Source: Poronia punctata
Lineage: Eukaryota; Ascomycota; Sordariomycetes; Xylariales; Xylariaceae
Length of the DNA stretch: 64,000 bases
Assembly: GCA_022579005.1 (NCBI GenBank)
Contig: MU401475.1
Span: 124,001 to 188,000, forward strand
Direction: 5' to 3'
A program made the position numbers and the translations under genes. Position 1 is the stretch's first letter; every line of letters begins with the position of its first letter. A model generated the notes under the pieces. That model saw only the letters and a list, made by a program, of their open reading frames with translations. It searched no databases and was not told the origin of the DNA. Of this stretch, positions 24,081 through 34,405 are shown one piece after another.

Positions 24081-25433
24081 GGAAAGGAGATCATATCCCT
24101 AGGACGATTTTTTTTACGAAGCTTTTACGACATCACGAGAGACGAATTCAAAAAAAGAGAACAAAGCAAAAAGTAAAAAAACGGTAGATTGCATGATACC
24201 CCGATGGATTTTTTTTTTTTTTTCCCCTCTTTTCATTCGCCTTTATATTTTACAGATTTTTTCTTTATAATTGTTTATTTTTACGCATTATGACGGCCTA
24301 CCTTTTATTCATTCACTTAATATATTTTCATTTGTTAGTAGCGACAAACCTAACCGGTTTACTATGTCTCCTTCTTAATTCCGAGCGAGCATTTTTATTT
24401 TATTTTAAGTTGACGACGACATGCAGTCAGTCAATTAATTAATCAAGTGGCGATGTTGTCGTGGATTATATACTAAAGCCGACGGGTGCTTCTTTTCTTA
24501 CATATATCATTAATATATTACTTAACAAAAGTTACTCGAAAAAAATTAAAATCAAAAATAAAATGGCTTGCTCCGACTACCTGAATAATCCATCTCCTTG
24601 TTCTCTGGAAATGCTGTTATATATATCGCCTCCTTTATAAGTGACTTTTTTATACCTAGTAAAAGCTTGAATCTAAACAGAACCTCAAGACTTACTCCAT
24701 GGTCTGTTTATAGCCTATTAGTTATCCCTCGTTTAAAAAGATGTATGCCCCTTTTTTATTTTGCGACCACCACAGACGCTTCCTTGGACCTACCAACAAA
24801 TTTTAAAAAAAACCCCTCAAAAAAAAACCGTGAATCAAAACCGAGACCATGCTGGGAAGGACCGCCCATCCGCCCGCCCCGCCGGAGTTATGTTTCCTCG
24901 GTCCTACTAATTTTCGGCCGCGTGGTAATGTAATAATGCCCCCAAGCTTCTGCGAGAACATCTAACATTAGAGGAGTTGACTTGGGATAGGGGGTATTCG
25001 GTTACGACTCACGAGTAAAAAGCTACCTGTATTTCGCGTCATGAATCTTTTTATGCCTTAGCTATCAGGCATTTTACCTTACTGGATTACTGCATAAAAA
25101 CGACCCCCTTTTAGGTATATGTTATTAGCGGAAGTCGAACAGTAGATCTCTTCAAGAAAGTCTCTTTAATTTAGTTAGTGCCGGCATATTTCTATATCCG
25201 GGGTCATGATTCTTTCTTTCCGCATCATCCGTCGACTACGTCATTTCGCAGAGCCCAACAAATAACAGATAACATCTCCAAATTACAACATACAAGTACA
25301 CACATGCACGTTTGTTTACCTTATTTGGTTGTCGTTCCTCGGGAAATAATACATGATCTTGAGCTACGTGTACCTATCTACAGGTTTTAACGCGCGCCTC
25401 CTTTGGCCAATCAGATTTTGACAGGCACTTTAC
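24078..25433. other. A/T-rich intergenic DNA
   Basis: Markedly A/T-rich from about 24100 to 24840, with T-runs and TTTATTTT-like words. No frame over about 111 codons and none with recognisable features. Such patches in ascomycetes can be old mutated (RIP-affected) repeats, but I see no intact repeat structure to prove it. Confidence 0.4.
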
Positions 25434-25461
25434 ACGCGTGACGCGTGACGCGTGACGCGTG
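25434..25461. promoter_or_regulatory. Four tandem copies of ACGCGTG (MCB-like array)
   Basis: Four exact head-to-tail 7-bp units give four ACGCGT palindromes in 28 bp, about 390 bp upstream of the APH-like gene start at 25854. A CCAAT pentamer lies nearby at about 25408. ACGCGT is the MluI cell-cycle box bound by MBF (Mbp1/Swi6) in fungi. Functional use here is inferred; it may be a simple repeat. Confidence 0.5.
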
Positions 25462-25853
25462 TACGTGTTAGGGTATCGGCACTAATAAGCAAGCGGTGAG
25501 AGGTATCCGCATGTGTAGACCAACTGCATAGGAGACGTGAAGGCGCTGGTTGAACGGTCGTGATCACTTTGCTGTGTTGGTTGCCGGAATTCAAGATTTG
25601 ACGAGATAGTAAACCCCGGTGGGAAAGGGGAGGGAATGGTTCCCGCTCTCTGCCAGAGCATAACAAGATAAGTAAGCTGTGGGCCTGTGGCTGCCGGTCC
25701 AGTCCCGGCTAACCTAACATGCTGCACCTATCCGACGTGTCCTTCCGTTAGCATCCGCCGACCTTGACAACCCAACCCCTGTCGCCTTGTACACCTCCGA
25801 TATATACTCCGCTGGTCGGTCTACTGGGCCCTAGTCTTGGTTTTTTTACTGCT

Positions 25854-27410
25854 ATGGCACCCAAGTCGAGATATGTATCGATGATCAATGATGACCTTGC
25901 TTGGGAAGAGAACGATAGGGAGACTAAAGCGTGGGAAAGGTCGGTGATAGGCAACAAAGACATATCCCGGGCCATTATATCCATCATTTTGAAACACAGG
26001 CCTGGTGAGGGCAAATTGCTTCATACACCCATTAGAGGAGGGTATAACGCATGCTATCGCTTAGAGTACAAAGATGGGACGTCAGCAGCTATGAGATTCC
26101 CCTGCAAAGGTACTTACTTACTTGAACGGCCGGAGACGATGGGCACACGCTGATATGGGTAGGTAGGCATTGTGAGGTTTCCCGAAGAGAAAGTCCGGTA
26201 TGAAGTGGCGTTGATGCGGTGCATAGCGGCAAGGACGACTATCCCGGTGCCCAAGGTCTACTACCACGGGACTGCAGCAGAGAACCCGGCCGGTAGTGGA
26301 CCGTTCATCATCATGGAATATATCGATCATGAAATGACCTTGTCCGAGGCACTGAATGACCCTGCCATAGAAGGGAATGATAATCACATGCTGGATGCCA
26401 ACATCACCGAGGAAAAGCTCGACTACGCCTACAGACAGATGGCCGATATTCTCCTCCAGCTCTCTACAGTAACCTTTGATCAAATTGGATCCCTGGTTGA
26501 GGATGAGGACGGGGACTTTTCAGTGGGCGGGAGGCCCCTCACCCAGAATATGAACTCTCTTATGGAGTTCACCGGGATGCCCCCAACGTTACTGCCATCA
26601 CAACCCTTTTCGAGTGCCGACGAGTGGTACTCTGCATTAGCTGATATGCACTTGGCACAGCTGACGTTCCAGCATAACGACGCCGTGGAGGATGAGGACG
26701 ACGCCCGGGGCAAATACGTCGCCCGCCAGTTATTCCGGCAGCTAGCGTCCGAAGGAAAACTCACATCTAAATTCGAATCCAGCGGTCCGGGCGCATTTCC
26801 GATATTTTCGCCAGACCTCCGGCCATCGAACATACTAGTCGATAAAGACCTTCGCGTGGTTAGTGTCATAGACTGGGAGTTCGCCTGCGCTGCGCCGGCG
26901 CAATTCTCCTTCGACCCCCCGTTGTGGCTCCTCTTAAGGCCGCCGGAAGACTTCCCTGGAGGATGGTTGCGCTGGATGGAAGCGTACGAGCCGCGCCTCG
27001 AGACATTCCTCCGGATCATGGGGGAGGAAGAAGAGAAGAAAAAGAAAGAGTTGCAGACAAGTGAGCAAATCAACAGGGACCTGGCCAATTTATCTCTTTT
27101 CGAGGACCGACCCGTGGTGGCTTTGTCACAGCGCATGCGAGATAGCTGGGAGAACAAAACTTGGGCAATTAGTCTCGCAGCCAGGAACAGCTGGGAGTTT
27201 GATTCCTTGTACTGGAGGCTGTTGGACCTCAAGTTTTTTGGAGACAACGAGGAAGGAGATTATCATGCGAGGCTCGACCTTCTCACTTCGGAACAGAGGG
27301 AGGCTATGGAACCGTTCGTCAAGACAAAGATGGCTGAGAGCGAACAACGCATCCTGGTAAACTGGGAACATGAGAGTGCCGTAGCCCGGTTGGCCGAGGT
27401 CATGGTCTAG
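25854..27410 (+). CDS. Aminoglycoside/choline-type phosphotransferase (APH) family protein
   Basis: Exons 25854-26109 and 26167-27410, about 499 aa, with a 57-nt intron (GTACTT...GTAG) in phase 1. The kinase-like fold is visible in order: a Gly-rich segment 'IRGGYNACYRLEYKDG' (about 63-78), the beta-3 strand with a nearby Lys, the 'GPFIIMEYID' hinge (about 125), the catalytic loop 'FSPDLRPSNILVD' with Asp at about 302 and Asn at about 307, and the metal-binding 'VISVIDWEF'-type strand with Asp at about 321. Canonical members have His two residues before the catalytic Asp; here it is Ser. A Glu/Lys-rich insertion lies near 395-410. These proteins are expanded in filamentous fungi, and their substrates are mostly unknown. 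No resistance function should be assumed. Confidence 0.82.
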
Positions 27411-27982
27411 GATAGATTCTTGTGTCATGACATTTTATCAACGTGCATGCGAGAACGTGCAAACCATGGCATGTATTTAGGTCAGGATACAATATACTAC
27501 CTAAGGTATGGATTCGACCCTGTGTAGCACTTTCCTCTGTAGCACTTTTCCTGTGTAGCACTTTCCTCTGTAAGCTAAATATTGACATATGAATATTCGA
27601 ATATATAAGGTAGCTACGTAACCTAGGTAGGTTAGTAGAAAGGGCCCATTGTCCCGGTCTCGGTTATGTGTAAAACATTCCGGAGCGTTAGCCCCACCAT
27701 CCGGTGGTACCTCTCCGGGTCTTACCTTATGACGAATCATGACCTCATCGATGCGCCGCATATCACTACGTACGTCTGTAGTTCTAGTCTAGGCTGTCGA
27801 CTTTAGAACAACAAGTATAAATAATAAGAACATTGTTGAAACCTCAATTCTACTACGACCAACAAATCTTAATCACCCCTACTTTGACCGTGATCACATC
27901 TACAAGTAACCACAGCGCATTACCACTTAAATCACACACACACACACACATCTTCTAACCAAACAACTAAACACAAATAACC
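27411..27982. other. Intergenic; promoter side of the small IGKQFT-repeat gene
   Basis: Contains a direct repeat of the words TGTGTAGCACTTT and CCTCTGTAGCAC at about 27520-27575, and a short (CA)n run at about 27933-27949 just before the next start codon. No gene seen. Confidence 0.5.
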
Positions 27983-28349
27983 ATGTCTGCCCACGGAAGC
28001 TCCAACACCGGCGCAAAGACAGAGACCGGAATGGCCTCAGCAACAACAACACCCGCCAATGCCGGCATCGGAAACGACAAGCCCAAGGTTTTCGATGCCG
28101 AGGGAACTATTGGCAAGCAATTCACTGGTGAGTGACAATAACAACAAAAGACATACTTTGGATTATGAGAGATGATTTGACTAACACTTCTTTCTCCAAG
28201 CAGAAAACGGTGCTCTCGGCGGTACAGCTCAGAAGATCGGCGGACCCCTAGATAAAGAAGGCGCCATCGGCAAGCAGTTCACCACAGAAGGCAGCATTGG
28301 AGGTTCGGTACAGAATACGTTGGGAGGCACAAAGGGTCGGAGCAATTAA
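27983..28349 (+). CDS. Small hydrophilic protein with IGKQFT repeats, 96 aa
   Basis: Exons 27983-28127 and 28204-28349 around a 76-nt GTGAGT...AAGCAG intron, phase 1. The product is Gly/Thr/Ala-rich, lacks Cys and Trp and has almost no large hydrophobics, so it is probably disordered. It contains two copies of an 'EG-x-IGKQFT' motif (residues about 40-49 and 70-78) and a related 'GGSVQNTLGG' end. Similar short proteins recur in Pezizomycotina genomes without an assigned function. Their composition resembles stress- or conidiation-associated hydrophilins (inference). The (CA)n and A-rich leader immediately upstream and the good start context suggest a well-expressed gene. Confidence 0.8.
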
Positions 28350-28624
28350 ACCCAGAAATAAACCAAACATATAATGCGCCACAAGGTACATAACATCAAC
28401 CTATGATAGGTGCTGATGTTACGGCGCCTAGTCGTGGTCTGTGGCGATGTCCTGTGTTGTACAATACTTCTTAATTACAGGGACCTCTCGTCTTGATGAA
28501 CCTTGATGGCATCGTCGGCGTCTGTACCATAGAAACAAACAAACAAATCAAGAAACAACTCGATTAAACATCTACCATTCTCCTCTTGCACCAAGATAAT
28601 ATCTTTCCACCTCTCTGTTGACTT

Positions 28625-29521
28625 CTACACCGAAACATCCCCAACAACCGGCCTATGATCACTCATAAACACGCCATCCACAACATTATCCACCACCTCA
28701 TACCTCTTGACCTCCCAACCCTTCTCATTATCCTTATCCCCAGGCCCAAGCCAGATAAAGTCAATCCTCTGACTAACATCCGGAATCTCATCCGGCACAA
28801 ACCCGGTATACGTCTCATAAAACGGGCCGACCCTCGTCTCCTCGTCCGCAAGGGCATACAAATCTTTTAGATACCCATCATCGACCATCCTTCCATACGC
28901 ATCCCCATCCCCAGGTTCCGAGTTAAAATCCCCCGTCAACGTAACCGGCAAATCCCCCCCTCCCTCTTTCTGCAAGTCCCTCAAAACCCCCAACACAGTC
29001 GCCACCCCATGCACCCTCGCCTCTTCACTCTCATTATCCAGATGCGTATTCGCACTCAGAAACCTCCTCCCACCCTCCTTTTCCTCAAACACCCCCGCGA
29101 CAACGACCCTCTCACTTCCGGCGCCGGGATACTTGGACGGTTCATCAGGCGTGTCATCGCTCAACCACTTCTGCACGTGTTTGACGAGCTTGAATTTATC
29201 ACTCCTGTACCAAAGCGGGTTATATTCCCCCTCCTGTTTCCCATCGTCTCGTCCCGTGCCTATGTAGGACCAATTCCCGCCCAGGCCCTCTTCTATGTCG
29301 ACGAGCTGCTCGTGTAGGACTTCTTGCATGCCGATGATGAGAGGGTCGATGGATTTCACGGTCGAGATTACGTATGGGCACCGCTCGCTCCATGATTTCT
29401 CGTACGTGGATGGGGGTGCGGCCTGGCGGATGTTGAAGGTCGCTAGACGGAGGTCGAGCGCGGTTGTGGTTGTGGTTGTGGTCGCCATGATGGCTGTTAC
29501 GAGGGCTTGGGAGAGATGCAT
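28625..29521 (-). CDS. Endonuclease/exonuclease/phosphatase (EEP) family hydrolase
   Basis: A single 298-aa frame. All EEP-fold motifs are present: 'LATFNIR' (Asn30), 'GMQEV' (Glu67, metal ligand), 'SANTHLD' (His160), 'LTGDFNSEPGD' (Asp198, Asn200), 'RIDFIW' (about 265) and 'SDHRPVVGDV' (Asp288, His289). The fold covers Mg2+-dependent phosphodiesterases and phosphatases, including AP endonucleases, sphingomyelinases, inositol phosphatases and Ccr4-type deadenylases. The short length and lack of extra domains fit the small uncharacterised fungal subgroup. The N-terminus has a hydrophobic stretch and a Thr run encoded by a repeat, so a signal peptide is possible but weak. Met12 is an alternative start. 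The gene ends 275 bp from the small IGKQFT gene, convergent with it. Confidence 0.88.
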   Translation of the reverse strand: MHLSQALVTAIMATTTTTTTALDLRLATFNIRQAAPPSTYEKSWSERCPYVISTVKSIDPLIIGMQEVLHEQLVDIEEGLGGNWSYIGTGRDDGKQEGEYNPLWYRSDKFKLVKHVQKWLSDDTPDEPSKYPGAGSERVVVAGVFEEKEGGRRFLSANTHLDNESEEARVHGVATVLGVLRDLQKEGGGDLPVTLTGDFNSEPGDGDAYGRMVDDGYLKDLYALADEETRVGPFYETYTGFVPDEIPDVSQRIDFIWLGPGDKDNEKGWEVKRYEVVDNVVDGVFMSDHRPVVGDVSV

Positions 29522-29537
29522 CTTTTCTTTTCTTTTT

Positions 29538-29556
29538 GGGGGGGGGGGGGGGGGGG
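29538..29556. repeat. Poly-G homopolymer (19 nt)
   Basis: Nineteen G residues immediately upstream of the EEP gene start on its 5' side, close to the assembly gap. Confidence 0.9.
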
Positions 29557-29649
29557 TGAAAATAAAAAAAAAAATTATTATTTTAAAAATTTAATATAAG
29601 GAAATAAAAAATTTTAATTTTTACTTGCTTGATTAAAATTAAAAAAAAA

Positions 29650-29659
29650 NNNNNNNNNN
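29650..29659. other. Assembly gap (10 N)
   Basis: Ten undetermined bases follow an A-rich end and precede a G/T-rich then C-rich segment. The true length of the missing DNA is unknown. Confidence 0.99.
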
Positions 29660-29696
29660 TCTTGTTGTTGTGGCGCGCGTGGGTGCTCCGCCCCGC

Positions 29697-29731
29697 GCCC
29701 CCCCCCCCCCCCCCCCCCCCCGCGGCCCCCG

Positions 29732-29768
<37 letters not shown>

Positions 29769-29793
29769 GCGCCCCCCCCCCCCCCCCCCCCCC
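29697..29793. repeat. Interrupted poly-C tract of nearly 100 nt
   Basis: Almost pure C broken by a few G-containing interruptions, next to the N gap. Probably a sequencing or assembly artefact, or a genuinely unsequenceable homopolymer. The proline-rich frames it creates are not genes. Confidence 0.8.
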
Positions 29794-29970
29794 AAAAGAA
29801 AAGAAAAAAGTAGTATTTGAAAAATTTCAGAGAAGGAACTAATAAATTTTACTTTGTACGTGCGTGATTCAAAGTAAATAAATAAATAGATTATCAGGAC
29901 ACACGACACGCCAGAATGACTGAACCCGCAATTCAATTCAATTTCACATAAGTTATAAGCATATCAACAA

Positions 29971-30130
29971 AAAGGGGCAAGGATCGTGTCGTATACTTTT
30001 ACACGTAAGTTCGTATAATCCCTTTTATATATATATATATCGAAACCTTGACCATCTACAAAAGGGCAATGATCGTATCATATCATATATACACGTAAGT
30101 TCGTAACATCCTTTATATATATATCAACGA
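29971..30130 (+). repeat. Diverged direct duplication, two copies about 90 bp apart
   Basis: Copy 1 (about 29971-30041) and copy 2 (about 30060-30125) share the order GGGCAA-x-GATCGT, then ACACGTAAGTTCGTA (30001 and 30091), then a (TA)n end. Several differences read as G to A on the plus strand in copy 2, a transition type expected from repeat-induced mutation. Confidence 0.7.
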
Positions 30131-31243
30131 TTATCATATCCCTTGATCCCCGCGCGGGGAAGAAAAAAGAATCAGTAGATAAGGTACTTACTTACATACA
30201 TCATACATGCAACAGCGGCAATTGGACATGCATGAATGGAAAAGCAAAGTTGACTTGCATCATGCGCGTAACCTTCCATCCTACATACCTACCCTGTGCT
30301 GTGTTACCCGTCCACAGAATACTTACCTACACATAATTAGTTGATCACATGGGGATTTGACGTTCGTTGCCCCCCCACCCCATGATAAAAAGTTTATATA
30401 TAGGTCTGAGTAATTAGGTCAAACGTTTGGCTCGTATATAAAGTATTTAACCTAACCTAGCAAAATATAAACAACAGGACATACATGCTCAATAAGTAAC
30501 CAGCGTATGTACAGTATCACTCCGTAAAGGGAACATTCAAGACCGATTTAGTGCATCGTCAAATCCCACGTAACACATAACACGTGAAAGTGGGATATGG
30601 GGACTCGGCCTTGGCATGAGGTCATCTGTGCTTTCAAAGTCACGCTGTCTAGGGTAGGTAGACATTTCCAATATCCTGAGACAGACGATTGAGCTACTGA
30701 ATAAAGCAAGAGCACATGTTACACCCGCCGATACACCTGCCTTTTCCCTCCTTGCACCTAGCTTTATCCAGATTCTACACATACGAGGGGGGCATGAGCA
30801 TATAGCAACGACTTACCCCGCATACTATCAATAATGATGGTCACGATCATCGAGGAGACGGTATTCTCAAGCCATATTCGGATTTAGACACAAGAAGGGC
30901 AATTCCCGAGGGTGGACCAGCCATTCGGTCTCCCGGGACTTGTATTATGAAGTGTAGTAGCAGTAGCCGCTAAAACGCAACGCTAGAACATCTTGATCTA
31001 TCTCTTTTTTCATGACCTGAGCGTTCGCTGCTCATGTATGCATCTCTAATATGGTCCCTTGTTCTTCTCCAGATTGTATAATCGTAATCATCTGTCGAAA
31101 CCTAGACAGATAAAAGTAGAGAACCCAGAACACCAGAACGCCGTTGCCTTCCCGTCCGCCGCTCCTCCCACGGACGCATTATACATATCAGAAAAAGCAT
31201 TCCCGCCTTTTTATGTACATTATCGCTGTACTCGGGCACCATA
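30131..31243. other. Intergenic, A/T-rich at its start
   Basis: No supported gene. Open frames at 30537-30782 and 31059-31431 lack features, and the latter is antisense to the 3' end of the Csc1 gene. Confidence 0.4.
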
Positions 31244-34200
31244 TCACCATCCCCCTGAGTGGTCACGTCTTGGCCTGCGAGCCTCTCGGAAGTAATTATA
31301 CTGCATCGGATCCTGTTCCGGCGTCGGCGTGTAATCGTCTTGGGGTAGACCGCCGTAGCCCTGTGGCCCGCCACCAAGCATTCCAGCACCACCAGGACCC
31401 CGGCCAACCCGTTCCACACTGCGTTCTCTAAACACAGCCGGGGCGGCCATTGGCATTGGCGCCGCGTTGCCCACTAGGTTGGAATTACTATCATTTCCTT
31501 GCGCATAGAAAGGGCTTCGTGTATGGCCCATGTCAATGGGTGTTACATAGGGGCTACCCATGGGTCGCGAATAACCACCCGAGTATGTCATTCCCTCACC
31601 CTCCGAAACAGGGGATAGAATCCGGCTAGGTCCGGGGCTGGGAATACGGGGAACCGGAGGTCTCGTAGGACTCTGTGATCGCGAAGCCGGTTCGCTACCA
31701 TCCCACATGCTTCCAGGCGTTCCGGGCCGAAGAATGTCGTTGGAGCGACCGAATATGTCTCCTGCGCCGTGTTCGGCCGCGAACTCGGACCGATTCTTGT
31801 AGTACTCGAAGTCGAGGCGCGACTCGGGTACGAGCTCAAACCCTGGGATCGTCGCCGACTTGCCCGGCTTAGAAGAGTTCATCGGTTTCATCGCGTACGA
31901 GTCTGAATAGCCGGAGGTAGACATCGTGTCTCCCGAGTCCACAGTACGTCCGTCAGACAGGCGCCCCCTATAGATCGATGCCAGAATATTTTGTGCTTTG
32001 GCGTGCACCATCGGGGTGATGAGATTCCGATAGAGGGCCGGATGGCCAAACCGGGCGGCGAGGTTGCTGGACCGCAAGGGATCCTTGAGCGCTCCCGTGT
32101 CGGGATTCTTGTTGAGAGAATGCGTAGAATAAAAGCGGATCTTACTGTCAAACGTTCGAGCGCAGTATAGCTTGAAGAATATCATCATGAATGGGAGCGG
32201 AACCGTTGCATATGCCTTGAAATGATCGGCTTCGCCTTGCTCAAAGACGGCTAGAAAGATGACAAGGTTGGATAGAATAGTGCCGAACACGAGGCGGTTA
32301 TATACGACGCGCCAGAACATGCCGCCAGATTCGTTCTTGGTCACAAAGATGTAGAGTAGGAGATACTTCTTCAGCCACACGTCGATGGAGAAATAGAGCG
32401 CCGCGGCTGGGAGGACGAGCGGTTGGAGGCAACCGAAGCACAGTGCCACGGTGGAATAAAACAAGAAGTAGTTGTAGTAACTGGCATAATCGAACGTGGG
32501 CGGCGCCGTAAGCTCGATCATCTCTCTCGGGGTAGGGCTCGAGAACTTGCGCATAAAGAAGCTGTAGATCATCGGCCATAGTTGGGCCAAGTCCACTGCC
32601 GCACCTAGATTTCTTTGGAGAAGCCAAGTAACCCAAAACGAGGATATTCCACACAGAGAGACGAATAGAGTCTTGAAGAATTCGCTGTTCACAATCGCCA
32701 CTCCCGCGTCCTCTCCCGTCTGGGTGATTTTGACGACCGTGATGACAAAATTCCAGACGGTGCTAAACAGCGAGAATACGATGAGGTTGTTGAAGACAAA
32801 GAAGGCGTAGAGCTTGGCCGTGACATGACGGTCTCTTCCCGTCTTCGTGCGGTCACCAGCTCTAATAGAGAGACGACGGAAGATGATAGGAAGGACCAGG
32901 AAGACCAACGAGGTAACAGCCGGAGAGGCCACACCCTGGACGATAGACCAAAACGTGGTATTGACTGTTAGTTGTGTCTGGAAATCTTTCCAAACCAAGC
33001 CCAGGTTGTTCAAATTGGCCACGAAAATAGCGATCAAGGCGTTGGGCGCAATCCAGAGAAAGGTGAGGCAAAGTATCCAGAAATTGATCAAAAGCCTCCG
33101 CCAGCTTCGCGTCGCCGGGCTAAGCGGCATATTGTCCCAGATAATATCGTTGGGTTTCGGGGCGAGGACTACACTGGCGCCCATAACTTTCGTCTTGCGC
33201 AAAGTGTATGCAATCGCATGGGCTTCCGAAATATCGTCATAGCTAGCAAAACCATAGGACAAAGTATTGCGCTTGTCGAGGCTGTTCCGCACTTCCTTGA
33301 TCTCCAACTCCAACTCCCTGATCCGTTGCGTGAGGTAGTCGATAGCATCGATTTTCTGGCCTTTCGGGTAGGTACTGTAGGAAGGATCCTTCTTCGACGG
33401 GTGGCATAGAGGCCGAGCGGGAGGAAGATTTGTGGGATCCCTCAAGTATCTGGCAAGAACCTTCTCGAGTTTCCGAACCGTATGGTCATGCTGTTCTATG
33501 AGACTGGGGATATCCTTGACATTACGGGCGATTACGGTTCTCGAAAAGGAAGACTGAGGGGCTTTGCTATCGATCATCCTAGCAACACCTTCGTCAGAAG
33601 CCATGTTTTTCGGAATGTCGTTTAACTGGCATACGTTAGCTAATCATCGTGTCTCTTCCGTTTATTGGCGGGGGTTCGGCTTACCATAAGCGTCCTCGCA
33701 GATAGGCTGTGCTGATACTCATCGCTCTCGAAATAGACACGGCGCAGTCGCAGGATGCAACGATAATTCCACAATAAGAAGCCGCAGATGACGAAGTTGA
33801 ATACGTATCCAAGCACAACAACTGCCCAAAGTGATTTCCCATGAACATTGGCAAGCGTCAATCTGATAAACCACTTGTCGTCATCGGTCTCGGGATCTTT
33901 CTCGTTCTTCGTCCAGTATATAGGAAGAAGAACTGCAGTGCCCAGTACGGCAACGGTGAGAAAGATGTTCCGGCACATCTTTGTGAACCTGATGAAGATG
34001 GCTGCGTCCATCCCAGCATACCCTATAAGCTCTTTCTCGCTAGTTCGCCATAGAGGAAGAGTCCATGCGAAGAAGCCCCTTCCGATGGGCGGAGGGGCAC
34101 GTTTCTCGTCCGCATGTTTTAACTTGGGTGCATATATGACGGTGTTGTAAGGCCGAATGAAAGAGAAGACGATGGCAGTGAAGAGCGTGAACCCCACGGA

Positions 34201-34405
34201 CGTACCAAGAGCGGACCAAATAGAAGCATCCGTCAACTAAGTAACTGGTAAGTTTTGTGCCGTCGCCTAGGAGAAAAGAGTGTAAGCTTAATCTTACCGG
34301 TTGCTTGAAAGGGTTCTTCAACAGCTCGAGTAACTCCTCGGCCGGCGTTTTAGCCTCGTCCCTCAAGGCAAGTCGGCTAGCATGCTGCAACAACCACACA
34401 TCCAT
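31244..34405 (-). CDS. CSC1: Csc1/OSCA/TMEM63-family calcium-permeable stress-gated cation channel
   Basis: Exons 34405-34298, 34236-33685 and 33625-31244, joined in phase 0, about 1013 aa. Exon 2 starts with a first membrane segment (about 42-63), followed by the conserved cytosolic 'RPYNTVIYAPKLKHADEKR' and 'PLWRTSEKELIGYAGMDAA', then segments at about 126-143 and 170-190. The late-exocytosis and cytosolic phosphate-transporter-like region lies at about 215-400, with 'SRTVIARNVKDI' and 'FASYDDISEAHAIAYTL'. The pore-forming DUF221/RSN1_7TM domain (about 405-760) includes 'WKDFQTQLTVNTTFWSIVQG' and 'YYNYFLFYSTVALCFGCL'. The C-terminal 230 residues are Ser/Pro/Gly-rich and disordered. Known role: osmosensing Ca2+-permeable channel or lipid scramblase relatives at the plasma membrane or in endomembranes. 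A hyperosmotic-stress role is inferred from the family. Confidence 0.92.

Noticed and set aside
23843..24094. A minus-strand frame encoding a long Ser-Leu repeat
   Set aside because: It is the antisense translation of the (GA)n microsatellite and the end of the overlapping plus-strand gene.
24100..24840. A/T-rich block as a RIP-mutated transposon relic
   Set aside because: Composition fits, but there are no terminal repeats, no second copy in the window and no decayed reverse-transcriptase or transposase text.
25434..25461. Short tandem repeat as a CRISPR-like array
   Set aside because: Units are 7 bp without spacers in a eukaryotic genome.
29583..29936. Gly-rich and Pro-rich frames on either strand
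   Set aside because: They are produced by poly-C/poly-G tracts and cross the N gap.
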